From: Tachypleus tridentatus
Taxonomy: Eukaryota > Arthropoda > Merostomata > Xiphosura > Limulidae
Reading direction: 5' to 3'
DNA: 64,000 nucleotides
Assembly: GCF_004210375.1 (NCBI RefSeq)
Contig: NC_134825.1
Coordinates: 41,968,348 to 42,032,347, forward strand
The notes beneath the pieces were generated by a model. The model was not told the origin of the DNA, did not search any database, and was given only the letters and a program-made list of their open reading frames with translations. Positions 11,039 through 23,268 of the stretch are shown here, one piece after another; within the stretch, counting starts at the first letter, position 1; each line of letters starts with the position of its first letter. The translations under genes were made by a program, and so were the position numbers.

Positions 11039-12390
11039 ACAAGGTCAGAGTATGTGATGTTACACGTATTAAGGCACTGATTGTCAGACCAAAATGACAA
11101 TAAAAGTTGTGCACTTTGAAAACGCAGGAAAACATCGGATTTTTCGCCAAAAGGCATGCGTGTCCAATAAATTTGTTTGAAAGATCTGCATGTTCTGCAA
11201 GTGCAACATGTGCAAAATCCCTATAAAAGTGATGGGTTCTCGGTTTCCATAGCTCAGTGTTAAGCCACCGACACGCAATACAGTTACGCCAAGGCTGACT
11301 GAAGCACAACGCAACAACGCCTTTGGTCGCTTGGAAGCAGGCAAATCTCGTTCAGATGTTGCCAGAGCTGTGAATGTCCACCCAAGCACCATCACAAGGC
11401 TATGGAATCGTCACAAACAACATGGATCAACTTGTGATCGTCCACGATCTGGCAGACCTCGTGTGACCACGCCCGCACAAGATCGCTACATCCGGTTACG
11501 TCACCTTCGGGATAAGACTACTACTGCGACGTCTACTGCCTCAACCATACCAGGGCTGCGTAGGATTTCCGATCAGACCGTACGCAACCGTCTACGAGAT
11601 GCAGGAATCCGACCTCGACGTACAGTCAGAGACGTCATCTTCACCCAGCAACATCGTCAAGCACGGCTGCAGTGGACTCGGGCACATCGGGTATGGCCTC
11701 ATCGACAATGGAGGCATGTTTGGTTCAGCGATAAATCACGTTTTATGCTTCGTAGGCAGGATGGAAGGACCCGTGTTTACCGTCGCCGATGTGAACGTTT
11801 TGCAGCAAACTGTGTGCAGGAAGTTGACAGATTTGGTGGTGGTAGCGTCATGATGTGGGCTGCCATCGCCTACAATGCCAGAACAGACCTTTTGCACATT
11901 CGAGGGAATCTTACGGCTCAACGATACGTCGACGAGATTCTTAGGCCCCATGTGCAACCCATCATGGTGAACGTCAACGACGTTTTTCAACATGACAACG
12001 CCCGTCCTCACCACTGTCTTCTTGAGACACCACAACATCAACGTTCTTCCCTGGCCCTCCAGATCACCAGATTTAAACCCCATCGAACATTTTGGGATGA
12101 GTTGGACCGACGTCTGCGACGGCGACAACCTCAACCGCAGACTCTACCTCAGCTTGCAGCAGCTTTGCAGGCTGAGTGGACAGCCATTCCACAGGATGAG
12201 ATTCGTCATCTTATCGCTTCCATGGGCAGGAGATGCCAAGCAGTTATTGATGCTCACGGGGGGCATACTCGTTATTGACGTTGAGTGACGTTAAACTTCA
12301 CCTAGTGAGCGTGGACTTCGCTTTTGCAGACTTTGGATGTTCAGAAGTGAATGTGCAAAGTTTCACACATGTCATACAGAACTACCCGGA
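11039..12390 (+). mobile_element. Tc1-like DNA transposon relic inserted into the Penelope-like element
   Basis: About 1.35 kb of plus-strand sequence carrying a transposase splits the minus-strand retroelement, whose fragments resume on both sides. Boundaries are approximate: I could not align convincing terminal inverted repeats, only weak similarity between ggtcagagtatgtgatg at the left and the reverse of catgtcatacagaactac at the right. Confidence 0.6.
11262..12278 (+). pseudogene. Tc1-like transposase pseudogene
   Basis: The long frame has an N-terminal helix-turn-helix part (RSDVARAVNVHPSTITRLW), a GRPR hook (SGRPRVT), a catalytic first Asp in VWFSDKSRF and a second Asp in FQHDNARPH, the layout of Tc1 transposases. 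There are three lesions. The expected start codon at 11262-11264 reads AAG, with a TAG just upstream. The frame shifts after DNARPH, so that the RSPDLNPIEH region is in the next frame (about 12035-12100). It shifts back before WDELDRR. Two compensating indels in the catalytic core plus a lost start make it inactive. Confidence 0.85.
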
Positions 12391-13899
12391 ATAAACTTGT
12401 TAACAATTTGTCTCAAATTTTGCCTTTTGTGTTTACTTTTTTTGAAGAGTATATGATACTTAAGAAAGTTACTTAAAACTATTTCTTCTAAGAAATGTAT
12501 GGGGTAGCCGTTTTGAAAGAATAATGTTTTATATGGAAATAATTTATTTATGAAGGGCAAGATAGGATGGGGTAAGTTCGTAAGATCTCTTTAGTAGACA
12601 GTAAATAAGAATGCATTTTCATAGAACTGTCAAACAGAGTAAAAATGCCAGTAAATGTGTCTATATGATAGATAGTAGTTGAAAAGCCATTACCATTATG
12701 GCTAACAAGTACGTCCAGAGAAGAAATAGAGTTATTTGTCTCAATTTCGTGAGTGAACTTTATAGAAGGATTATGCGAATTAACATAGCCAAGAAAGCGT
12801 CGGATATATTCATTATGCGCAAAATAAGGAACGTATCATCAACATATCTTCTGTTTGAAGCTGAAGAAGAGTTGTTGATCCAGTTCTGCTCGTTACACCG
12901 GAGAAACATGTTAATGCTTGCGTAGGATCCAGTGAAGAAACCCATAGCAACGCCATCTATCTGCTGATAACGGATATTGTTAAAGAAGCGAGGAATGTCA
13001 AGCATATTTTTGAAATCAGATTTAGATAGTCCATTAACCAGCTTGTTTTCAGTGAAGAGATTAGCCAGTGCAATGTGAAGTCTCGCCACAGGAAATATTA
13101 GTGAAAAGAAAAAAGTGAGATCAAAGTTAACCAACACATGATTTTATTGGGGGAAGAAGCTGACTGGTTTCTCGGGGAAAATTGAAAGAAGTCAGGTGTT
13201 GTGTATTCGTTCTTAATAAAAGCCTTTAAGAAGGGTGCAAGGAATTTAGTTGTGTTATAAATGTTAGTGCCTAAGCCGAAAAGTGTAGGTTGGAGGGGGG
13301 GTGTCTTGTTTGTGAAATTTCGGCAGATCATATAATATTTCAGGTTAGTATATAAACTGTTGTAAACACAATAATAAGTAATATTTACTTTATTTAGGTT
13401 TCTAAGAATTCTTTGAGTTTTCCCTTCAAGTTGTGAAGTATGAGTTAATAGTAATTTGTTATAAGTTTGAACTTACTGCTGTCGTTAAAAATGTCAAAAG
13501 TTTTCTTGACAATTTTATTGAAAGTAATAACTCTATTTTCTTTGTCTGATCAGATAGTTGTGATATCTGAGGTTCTGGAGAGTTCTTCCAGTTCTTCAGA
13601 TTTCAGATTCGAGGATATCCTTCACGTGTTCTAGTTATAGAAGATGGGGAATGTTAAGTTTCTTAATTTAGTATTAAGTAGTTCTCATACTTGTTCACAA
13701 GTATTCTGTGAAAAAATAGGTAAAGCTTTTATATTTTGATGTAAGGTTTTCTAGGGATAGAAATAATGGGTGTAATTGAGTTTTGAAGAAGGTATAGAGA
13801 AGTTCAATCCACTTTGGAAAAGATACGAACTTTATCCAAACGTCCCTTATACACTAGTTTACCATACCTCAGGAGACACAACTCTTGTCACAAAAGAGT

Positions 13900-14171
13900 T
13901 TGTTTGTTTTTTAATTTCGCACAAAGCTACTCGAGGGCTATCTTTGCTAGCTGTCCCTAATTTAGCAGTGTAAGACTAGAGGGAAGGCAGCTAGTCATCA
14001 CCACCCACCGCCAACTCTTGGGCTACTCTTTTACCAACAAATAGTGGGATTGAGTGTCACATTATAACGACCCCATGGCTGAAAGGGCGAGCATGTTTGG
14101 TGTGACGGGGATTCGAACCCGCAACCCTCAGAGTACGAGTCGAACGCCTTAACTTATTTGGCCATGCCAGA
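13900..14171 (-). repeat. SINE-A, near full-length
   Basis: Runs from the (tttg)n complement of the tail to ggccatgccagac at the head, with body and both promoter boxes intact. It lies against the 5' side of the Penelope-like relic. Confidence 0.8.
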
Positions 14172-14685
14172 CTGACGCAAAAGAGTTAAAAATGTATTTA
14201 ACACTTAATATCTCCAAATTGGCCTGAAAGTTATTATGAAACTGAATTTCAAACTAAAAAAATTTTATCTTACAACTTATTTTAACAACATCAGTTGTCT
14301 TACAGTTTTGTTTTCTCGATTATATTTGTATATTCAACACTTAATATCCCCAAATTGACCTGTACTGATGTACTAAATGTTTCCTATTATCACGTTCCTG
14401 TTTTGTTTTCCAAAAGTTTTGTTATAATAACCTAATAACTTTGAATACATTATATTATTTATTTTTTAATTGAGATTGCTTTCTGTTCTTGTCTTACATT
14501 TTTGTTTGAATGAAATTTTTTATATTATAAAACTATGAAGATCGTCACTACGAATGTATTTTTAAAGTTTAAATTTATTAAAGTGTATTCTTATAAGGAT
14601 AAAACATATACTCAGCTTCTTTATTAATTATATTATTCAAAATATGTATGTTTAAAACTTAACCTGTTTGTTTTGCATCCATGTG

Positions 14686-14790
14686 CAAAGCTACACAGAA
14701 GATCTCTGTACCAGCAGTCCGTATGTTAGAATTGATAGACCAGAGGGAAGGCAACCAGTCGAATAACACTAACCACCACAGGTGTTGCCT
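14686..14790 (-). repeat. SINE-A, degenerate fragment
   Basis: Contains gcaaagctacacaga, gaccagagggaaggcaacc and ccaccaca in SINE-A order; the rest is lost. Confidence 0.4.
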
Positions 14791-14912
14791 GAGTTTTTTA
14801 TTTGGATAGGCTATTCTGTAACACGTAGGAAGAATCTGTTCGAGCTCCTGAATGAATAAACTTTTGTCAGTAACACACACACACACGCATCTTTCGTTCT
14901 CTTTCTCCGTAC

Positions 14913-15137
14913 ATTTGTTTGTTTTTAATTTCTTGGAAAGCTACACGAAGGCTTTCTGCGGTAACCGTCACTAATTTAGTAGTGTAAGACCACATAAAAG
15001 GCAATTAGTCACCACCACCCACCACCAATTCTCAGAATACTTTTTATCAACAAATAGTGGGATTGGCCGTAACATTACAACTCCCCCACGGTTAAAAGGG
15101 CGAGTATATTTGGTGTGACGGCAATTCGAACTAGTGG
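14913..15137 (-). repeat. SINE-A, diverged copy
   Basis: Recognisable from tttgtttgtttttaatttc to gtgacggcaattcgaac. The head beyond the B box is missing or scrambled (aactagtggag). Confidence 0.65.
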
Positions 15138-16584
15138 AGTATAATGGAAGAAGTATAGAGAAAAGGAGACACCTGATCGAACTTGCTGAAGACTTGGAAA
15201 TACTTTTTACAACTATCTTAGTCACATGTTCCACTTAAAATGATGCATTGATTAAAAGAACTGGTTAATTAAACAGCTAGTTATATAAAGTGGAACAAAT
15301 AAATCACAAGACAATGGTTGTTTGAAATATAAAAAGAAATGAAATTATGCCAGGAATTGCAGACAAAAACCTGTATGAGATAAAAACAGACAGACAGATA
15401 GAAAAGAAATGAGAAAAAAATAATCAAAGTATATATCCAAGAAATCTTTAACTGGTCACTTTAGCTAATTCATCTTAAAATAGGTTACTTTATACTTGGA
15501 TGTATTTAAGAATCTATGATATTTTCAAAAATACTACTTTCAGGTTTTAGGATTACCTTGAAATCTTTTCATGCATATATTTGTGAAGAATGTATGGAAC
15601 TTTGAAGTTCTGTTTTTCATTAAATACTCATAACATTTAGTGCACGACTGTGTAAAGTCTTTTGATCATGAGCACTGCCTGAACTATTTGCACAGTCACA
15701 CCTGTGCAGATCTGGGTTTGTCACCACGATGTATGGAAGCAACTTGAGAGAAAGTTTGACTGCAGGAGAATACATGTTACAACAATGTACAATTATAGTA
15801 GGCCTATCATTTATGATAAGATATGGCCGACAGTTTGACGTCTTTGTCATAAAGCCTGAACGTTTTGTGCATTCTGAGAAAGTTTCGAGGGACACTGGGA
15901 CAAACTAATAAAAAAGTAACGGGACGTAATTGCGAATATTCTATTCACTAATTATAAGTATGCTATATTCAAACAAAATTAGAATTTTATGTTGGAAGTT
16001 TACACTAGACAGAGTTACCTATATTTTATCACGTTTTTATTAGTTATCAGTAGTAGAAGTTCTCTAATACTGGTTTTGTTGATGATGTAGAAAAAAGCAA
16101 AACAACAACTAGCAGAATAAAAAAAAGAATCATGCTTATCTCTGTAATAAGTAAAATGTTTGTTTATTCCAGATACATAGATAACGTGAAAACAAAGAGG
16201 AAAGGTTATATTCTCTGTAGTACTGCATAGTAATAAGCTACTTACTACGTGTTTTGAACATTCGGAGATATGTTCTGATGGCTGATCAAATATTATTGAT
16301 AAAGGAACAAAAAATAAAACTTCACCAACCATGTGACTCGCGTCATCCATCCATCTTCCAAAAATAACTAATATCTTTGAAACATCTAATTTAAGTTAGC
16401 TAGGCGGTTTCATATAGGTGTACTCTAATTCCAAATCTAAAACAAAACAAACAAACTAGGATGTACCTAGTTATTTAACAACGAAAACTACACCCATTAC
16501 CCTGATTCTGGTTTTCTTTGTTAACGCTAATTCGGGCAAAACTAGGAGAACTGAGAGTAGATGTTCATACTTTGTTTTGTTATT
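15138..16584. other. AT-rich intergenic DNA, no supported gene
   Basis: A minus-strand frame at 15895-15620 contains a splice-bounded-looking 58-base piece (a ttctcctgcAG acceptor and a cacAG/GTGTGA donor), but nothing joins it and I do not call an exon. The 16350-16015 frame lacks any motif. Confidence 0.35.
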
Positions 16585-16694
16585 ATTAAGCATAGGTATG
16601 TGGAAGACCATACATGCTGTGTCTCTCAGAGGTATCTAAGCCTATATTTTAGCGTTATAATTATTTTGACTTGTCACTGAGCCACTAGGGAGGA
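16585..16694 (-). repeat. SINE-B/C-like degenerate fragment
   Basis: Shows gtatctaagcctatatttta, gcgttataatta and cactgagccactaggg, the general SINE-B/C pattern in the antisense direction. Too decayed to assign. Confidence 0.3.
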
Positions 16695-16708
16695 TAAGGG
16701 TTGAGAAG

Positions 16709-16920
16709 TTTGTTTTGTTTTTGAATTTCTCGCAAAGCTACTCGAGGGCTATCTGCGCTAGCCATCCATAATTTAACAGTGTAAAACAAGAAGGACGACA
16801 GCTAGTCATCGTCACCCACCGTCAACTCTTGGGCTACTCTTTTACCAATGATAGTGGGATTGACCGTCACATTATAACGTCCCCACGGCTGAAAGGGCGA
16901 GCACGTTTGGTGTAACGGGA
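16709..16920 (-). repeat. SINE-A, 5'-truncated copy
   Basis: Tail and body are clear (ctcgagggctatctgcgcta to ggcgagcacgtttggtgtaa), but the sequence stops at the point where the B box should begin. The tRNA-like head is absent. Confidence 0.7.
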
Positions 16921-17855
16921 AATCTTTAAGTTAACTCAAGTGTCCTTCCTGAACTGAAAAATGTTATTACAATAAAAGCTTAGGAAATTTTCGTGAAGAC
17001 GTTACGTGTTGCAATATCCAATGCTATTGTCAAGATGAACGAATCAACAGAAAATGACGATAGCAAAGTTACTTCCAATTGACAATTTCACAAAATTTTG
17101 TTAAAAACGAAACAAATGTAATAAACGTTACTGTAGTTTCAAGCTATTTTTTAATCCAAAATAAATGCTTTCCACTATGATTGTCAAATTAAGGATTGTT
17201 TGTTTGTGTGCTTTACTACAAGACTGTACAATGCGGGAAATCAAGCTCCGAATATTCTAGCTTATCTCTGGCCAACAAGAAAACAGATTAGAAAGGAGAT
17301 AACCAACTTTTTTGCAAGTTAATTGTTATTTTTAGTGAATTAGTAGATACTGTTAAACAATATGGAAATGTATGAAATCCATTTCAAACGGTGACACAGA
17401 ACTTGCAACTTTTAAATTTGGCGAAAAACAAAATAAGGCATCCGAATTATGAAACAACTGTCTAAAATTAAAATTTAGATTGTAAGGTTTTCTACATAAA
17501 AATAATTAAATAATTAACACCTCAACAGAGCCTGCATGAAGGTCTTTAACGTATTGTAATAGGGTGTTAAAGTATATAATAGAAGGATACGGGTGCTGAT
17601 AAAGCTTGACATAGCATATCGCGTATATTTGAAACATAAATCATTATCTTATTTTAAAAATAAAGGGGAACAAACTTGGAAATACCATACGTGACTTCAG
17701 TTTGAGAAATTCTTTTCTTCAGAAGAATTTCAAATCCAGATATTTATGTAGGGTTAAGCGTAAAATTAAAATAACCATTAAAATCAAAGGACAACTAGTA
17801 CATTAAAATTCCTTATGCTTCATAAAAGATCAAGGTTAGTGAAGATAATCTTGTT
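16921..17855. other. AT-rich intergenic DNA, nothing recognised
   Basis: No exon, repeat family or motif that I can support. Confidence 0.35.
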
Positions 17856-17945
17856 TCTTTGTTATTAAACACAAGGCTACAGAATGGGCTATCTGTGCTA
17901 TGCCCAACAAAGGTATTGAAACCCGGTTTTTAGCGGTGGGGATAA
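17856..17945 (-). repeat. SINE-C copy, truncated
   Basis: Has ttgttattaaacacaaggct, gggctatctgtgct and the promoter-box complement attgaaacccgg, then ends early. Confidence 0.6.
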
Positions 17946-18079
17946 TAAGCTTTTGAATTAACTGACAGATAGACTGTAACAAAGGTAAACTTCTCAAGGC
18001 AATGAAAAATAATAAAAACGAAAGTTAAAACATATGAAAAACATTCCATCAATAATATATATATGTTGAACAAAGTATT

Positions 18080-18385
18080 GTTTGTTTGTTTTTGAATTTT
18101 GCGCAAAGCTACACGAGGGCTATCTGCACTAGCCGTCCCTAATTTAACAGTGTAAGACTAGATGGACAGCAGCTAGTCATCACCACCCACCGACAGCTTT
18201 TGAGCTACTCTTTTAACAACGAATATATTATTAATATATTAATATAATTAACCATGATATTATGGGATTGATTATCACACTATAACGCTTCCATGGCTGA
18301 AAGGGCAAACATGTTTGGTGTGACGGGGATTCGAACCCACAAATTACAGATTACGAGTACCTCAATCATCTGGCCATGCTGAGTC
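18080..18385 (-). repeat. SINE-A with a short AT insertion
   Basis: Full body and head, but about 37 bp of AT-rich sequence (tatattattaatatattaat and onward) interrupts the body after ttttaacaacgaata. Confidence 0.75.
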
Positions 18386-18486
18386 TACAAGGTAATGGAC
18401 ACAACTGTTATTTTTATCATTTTAGTTATTAATATGGAGTTGGTACAGCGCGAGCTGGCAACATAGTGTTAATTATTGAAGTAATA

Positions 18487-18608
18487 GTGTGTGTGTTTTT
18501 TCTTATAGCAAAGCCACATTGGACTATCTGTTCAGTCTACCGTTGGCAATAGAACTCCTTATTTTAGCGTTGTAAATCCGTAGACTTACCGTTATACTAG
18601 CGGGGGAC
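18487..18608 (-). repeat. SINE-B copy
   Basis: gtgtgtgttttttcttatag, then aagccacattggactatctg, the B-box complement and tagacttaccgttatac. Complete but diverged. Confidence 0.65.
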
Positions 18609-18941
18609 TAGTGGTAGTGTAAATGTGCTTCAAAGATTTATTTCAAAAACTAACAACATAAATTTAGTAACACTCAAATCTGGTAACTTTAATAGCCATG
18701 TTAGGTACCAAAACTCCTCCCTGTGTTCTCTGACTCAATCTTTAAAAAGTTTTGGCTCTTTTGATAAAAGTTATGGTGATTAGTCTCATTAAATCAATAC
18801 TTCCTTTAAAACAGGGAAGGTTAGGCTTACCTATTCCCTTAGAACTCTACTTTTGTCCTACCTTTACTCGGCCATTAATGGTGTGTCTCAGTGAACTACA
18901 TCAAAAAGTATTCGAGGATTATTTTCATATTTTTGCTTTTA

Positions 18942-19040
18942 GAGTGGCCAGATAGTTAGGGCAACTCGACTCACCATCCGAGGAACGCTGCTTCGAAACT
19001 TCTTCTCACGAAGCATGCTCGTCCTATCACTCTCAGTACT
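18942..19040 (+). repeat. SINE-A head fragment, degenerate
   Basis: tggccagatagttagggcaa, ctcgactcaccatccgagga and agcatgctcgtcctatcac follow SINE-A head order. Confidence 0.45.
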
Positions 19041-20005
19041 TTTAGAAGTAAAACAATAAAAATCACCTCGTTCTTCAAAAGCCAATGATAAATATAATCT
19101 GTGTATACAAGCTTGTAAACTTCGCACTTTATAACTTAAATAGAACGGTTATCGTTTTATTTTTAAACGACTTTCTCCTTATAAAATATAATTTTTTTAT
19201 TATCTGTTATGTAGATAAGCAAAACGGCTGAAATACAGACAAATTATTTTTTTACAAAATGCCAAAGGCTAAAAAAGAATTAATAACGCATTCAAAATTA
19301 TGTATATGACTATTATAGAGATTAATTTACGTGGATTAGTAGGGTTTGTTTATTTATTTCTTCTGTGTCCTCCGAGAAAATCCGCTTTAAGAGATTGGTT
19401 AAGATCTGTGGCGTGGTCCACCAGGGTATTGGTCTTTCTTATTTTTTTTACGTATCTCTCAAGTGTTGTTGACCTCTCTCTTTGTATTTCCTGCTTTGAT
19501 ATGTAGAGTTTTGTGCATTGTTTAAGTTACTTCATACGAATGTAGGTGCATCGACTTTGAAAGCTTTGCCTCGCACTGATAAATTTTATGCGTTTTCCCG
19601 GTTTCTTGTATGTAAGAAAAAGTAATTAGCGTGAATTACCAAAAGCATTACCTACTTCTGTAATTACTAATCAACCCTTTTACAAAGGTTTTGCATTTTT
19701 CATACATGCAACGCAGTAGTTTTACTTTTAGTTGTTTATTTTGTATGTGTGTATAAAGCGTAAAATCTGTGGAATTTTTAGATCAAAAGTGCCCACCTGG
19801 TAAATTTTCTCAGTATTAGTTCTGTTTACATCAAACTATATCACGGGCTTTGAAGTTAAACTCCCATTGGTAGCAACTTTGTGATGTCTTATGTAAGTAA
19901 TAAAATTAGCCTATTTGATATATTTAAAGCAATACTAATTGGTATGTCTAAATATATTCTGGATAAACTATCTTTATGAAAATTTCATGTACGCATTTTT
20001 ATTTA
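19041..20005. other. AT-rich intergenic DNA, nothing recognised
   Basis: The plus-strand frame at 19300-19506 has no motif or splice context and is not called. Confidence 0.35.
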
Positions 20006-20114
20006 TTATAGTTAAGCAAAGAAAACTAAACAATGGGCTATCTGTGCCCATCATGTGTATTGAATCTCTGTTTTAAACGTTGTAAGTTCGCAGACTTGCA
20101 GCTAAGCCAGTAAT
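20006..20114 (-). repeat. SINE-C, diverged copy
   Basis: tagttaagcaaagaaaacta, caatgggctatctgtgccca and aagttcgcagacttgcagc match SINE-C landmarks. Confidence 0.5.
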
Positions 20115-20399
20115 GAAGTTTTATATTTCTACCTTATTTATTCTTTGCGTAAGCTAAAAACTATTAAGGCTTAACTGTATGTTTTCAGTGCAAAGTTTTC
20201 AGTTTCAAGGTCATCTTTGTTTAGCTTGCCAAGTGACTGATACGTCTACTTTATAGAATAATTTGTCTAACATGTTATTGCTTGAGAATCATACATTTTA
20301 TAAACTATCTAGCCTTTACTTGAATTATCAATATTAAGTGCGTTTTCTGAAGTTCAGTATTCTAGTTATTTCCTTTTGATATTAATATATTTGAATGAT

Positions 20400-20670
20400 T
20401 GTTTGTTTTGAAATTTCGTGCAAAGCTACACGAGGACTATCTGCGCTAGTCATCCCTAATTTTGCAGTGTAAGACTAGAGGGAAGGCAGCTAGTCATCAC
20501 CACCCAGCGCCAACTGTTGGGCTACTCTTTTACCAACGAATAGTGGGATTGACCGTAACATAAAACGCCCCCAGGCTGAAAGGACGAGCATGTTTGGTGC
20601 GACGGGGATTCGAACCCACGACCCTCAGATTACGAGTCGAATACCCTAACCCTCCTAGCCATGCCGTACT
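20400..20670 (-). repeat. SINE-A, near full-length
   Basis: Complete from tttgttttgaaatttcgtgc to agccatgccg, with the B-box complement gggattcgaaccc. Confidence 0.8.
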
Positions 20671-21086
20671 CTATATATCGCCATGAAAAACACATTATTT
20701 CCAATTGAAGCATGTTAACTTGCTGCTATTATTACACTACACTTATCAATCGAAAATATGTTTTTTGTTTTTTTTACTTAGCTACATAATTAAGTAATAT
20801 TTATAGCTTTAATATCGGTATTATTTAAAAAGTAAAGTAAAAAAAAATTCACATAGCTAATGTAAATCAAGCAAAACCTATATAAAAGTACATATAATGT
20901 AATTGTTAAAAACAAACCTTTCTTTTTTTATATACGTTTAGAATACCTGCTATAGAGAATAATAAAACAAAGCAACCAAAAGAATGTAAGCTTAATGGTT
21001 TTCCATGTGTCGTTGTTATTACTGCATAAAAACAAAACAATCTCAAAATTTAAAGAAAAAGTATATAATTTAGTTTAAACATTGAT

Positions 21087-21221
21087 TCATCGTTCTTTCT
21101 TCCATGTAGTATGGCTGCATCCGCCTGATTTGTAGTGATGGAAGGGACAGGGCTCTTTTATTTGAAAAGTGACCCAGATTTGACCGTTTGTTGCAGACAG
21201 ATATTGAACATTAGGATGTGT
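21087..21221 (-). CDS. Possible terminal exon (44 codons), unrecognised
   Basis: Minus strand, from an acceptor (tcacaaattcAG) at 21222 to a TGA at 21089-21087. The frame has a balanced, protein-like composition: it starts THPNVQYLSATNGQIW and continues through EPCPFHHY to GGCSHTTWKKER, with two cysteines. This stands out from the AT-rich translation around it. It would join in phase 0 to one frame of the exon-like segment at 23354-23269. No upstream exon with a start codon is secure, so the gene is hypothetical. Confidence 0.25.
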   Translation of the reverse strand, partial: THPNVQYLSATNGQIWVTFQIKEPCPFHHYKSGGCSHTTWKKER

Positions 21222-21794
21222 CTGAATTTGTGATTACACTTACCAAATCAGCACTAATCAGAAATAAGTCTGTCACCATTCGAGTACATGTAAATATAAT
21301 TTGTTTTATAATGAAGTTGTAACTCTCACGCATTTCAAATGTTGATGTAATTTATAGGCCTAAGACGATATCATAAATATTAACAGCAAATCTGAATTAA
21401 GCATAGTCTAATTACATCTCGTTTTTTTTAAAAATTCTATGTTACATTTTTGCATTGGCACAGTCTGAACATTTTACAAACATGTGGCACAGTTTAATAT
21501 TATTCACAAGAGTATACAAAACATTTTCTTGTTATAAAATATGGTTGAAATACAAACGTAGTACACTATCATTTATAAATTATACAAAACATTACGTACT
21601 GAACTAAAGGAGAAGTAATGTATGGGCATAATGTACATAAAAACTAATCCAGTATTTTATAAACTAAGATGTTTACGTAAGTAATGGTGTATCTTAAAGT
21701 TTTGCTAAAGTATATTTCAGTAAGAGTGACATCAATCTTATCTAGTTTGTGATTTTACTAACATACCTATATGACAGCAAATTTATATGATATT

Positions 21795-21918
21795 TTGTTT
21801 GTTTGGAAGTAAGCACAAAACTACGCACAGGGTTATCTATTCTCTGCCCACCACGGGTATTGAAACCCGGTTTCTAGCGGTGAGAGTCCGCATACATACT
21901 GATGTGCCAGTGGGGGGG
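21795..21918 (-). repeat. SINE-C, near full-length
   Basis: tttgtttgtttggaagtaag, then the promoter-box complement gtattgaaacccgg and gatgtgccagtggggggg at the head side. Confidence 0.65.
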
Positions 21919-22917
21919 CTTACATGACGTCTTGTACTGAGCTGATAAACACATTTGTAAAGTGTTTTATACGTTAAGAAACAGACGATTTTAAATGTAT
22001 ATAAAATAGATTATTGACTAATATTATATTCGTGCAAACGATGAGTAATACGTGTGGTAAAAACTGACATGTGTAACAATGTTATAATACTTGCTTCATA
22101 AAAATAATAGTTTTTACTTGTAACTTTTCTAATAAAACTGAACCTAAACATTGATGACATATTCACATGTTGAGACATCCTATGGTGAGATCATTATCCT
22201 ATTGAATTATTACTTTACAGAAACACTACTCTTAGTAACACTGTCTGCCTTTGCAAAATGTGTTTAATATTTTACCTATAAAGCAAAATTATAAATACAA
22301 TGTTAAAAAGTTAGATTAAATCATTTGTTTTAAACTTTTCCTTGTTACTATAAATTTAATGTCATGTTTTCTTCCTCTTTGGTGTTTTGCTGATGAACTA
22401 TTTGCATTCTTATCATGCTAAGGCGCCCTCTTGTGCCACTTCATAGCCTTAGCAGCGTGCCTCTAGTGACACTTCGTGGAACTATGACATCATCGTTTCT
22501 ACTCGCTCGAGGCAGCCACTCACTCGGTGAATGAAGTGCAAGGGTAGCTGGTTTCTACTTACCACTAATCCATCAAATGTAAAATAGTGATATCTAACAG
22601 CTAAATATGGCTGAGATATACACTTTCGCCTTTCGCAATGGTTATGACGTTAAATAGTAGCTAACAATGTTGTATTATAAATCCATGGTTTCACATACTG
22701 AAGCCAAGAAAATACAAGTCTCATTATTCGCATAGAGAAGAGAAACTCATTGAGTATTGTTGACCTAAAAATCCTTTTAGTTTATGAGTTCATAATTAGA
22801 TGTGACTGTATATACATACTGCTTCTTTATTATTGCGCGAAAATTCTAAAACATAAACAAATCATTTAATATATTTTTTGAAAAAGTCTTGAATTTTAGT
22901 TGTTTGTTTCCCTCGAT
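21919..22917. other. Intergenic DNA with one less AT-rich patch
   Basis: Mostly AT-rich and featureless. The 22415-22570 part (gcgccctcttgtgcc, gctcgaggcagccactcact) is richer in GC than its surroundings, but has no exon signature that I can support. Confidence 0.3.
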
Positions 22918-23193
22918 GTTTGTTTGTGTTTGAATTTCGCACAAAGCTACTCGAGGGCTATCTGTGCTAGCCGTCCCTAGTTTAGCAATGTAAGACTACA
23001 GGCAAGGCAGCTAGTCATCACCACCGACCGCCAACTCTTAGGCTACTCTTTTACCAACGAATAGTGGGATTGACCGTCACATTATAACGCTCCCACGGCT
23101 GAAAGGGCGAGCATGTTTGGCGCGACGGGGATGCGAACCCGCGACCCTCAGATTACGAGTCGCACGCCTTAACACGCTTGGCCATGCTGGGCC
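22918..23193 (-). repeat. SINE-A, near full-length
   Basis: One of the best-preserved copies. The head reads ggcccagcatggccaagcgt on the minus strand, and the B-box region reads cgggttcgcatcccc with one substitution. Confidence 0.85.
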
Positions 23194-23268
23194 CCCTTTT
23201 TTTTTTCCTCGAAGTAACTCTCTTTAGCGGTTGTTAAATTTGTTAAAAAAAGTAATAAGTAAACACAC

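Larger units (their letters stand above)
10480..13830 (-). pseudogene. Penelope-like retroelement relic with RT and GIY-YIG-like end, interrupted
   Basis: Minus-strand fragments in the order expected for a Penelope-like element. An N-terminal remnant lies at about 13800-13400. Reverse transcriptase follows at about 13330-12760: a YQQIDGVAMG motif corresponding to the Q..G.AMGSPLGP box, then RYVDDTFLI, the catalytic YVDD. A thumb-side remnant at 12560-12395 carries NGYP.HFLEE. After an inserted Tc1-like element come fragments at about 11000-10800 and a C-terminal region at 10758-10486 with YTCGDCKTSFTGE, like the CxxC and YIGET start of a GIY-YIG nuclease. Frames shift repeatedly, so this is a dead copy. 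Family assignment is from motif memory. Confidence 0.7.

Noticed and set aside
15620-15895. 91-codon minus-strand frame with several cysteines
   Set aside because: It contains good-looking splice motifs but no partner exon or family likeness; kept only as a note.
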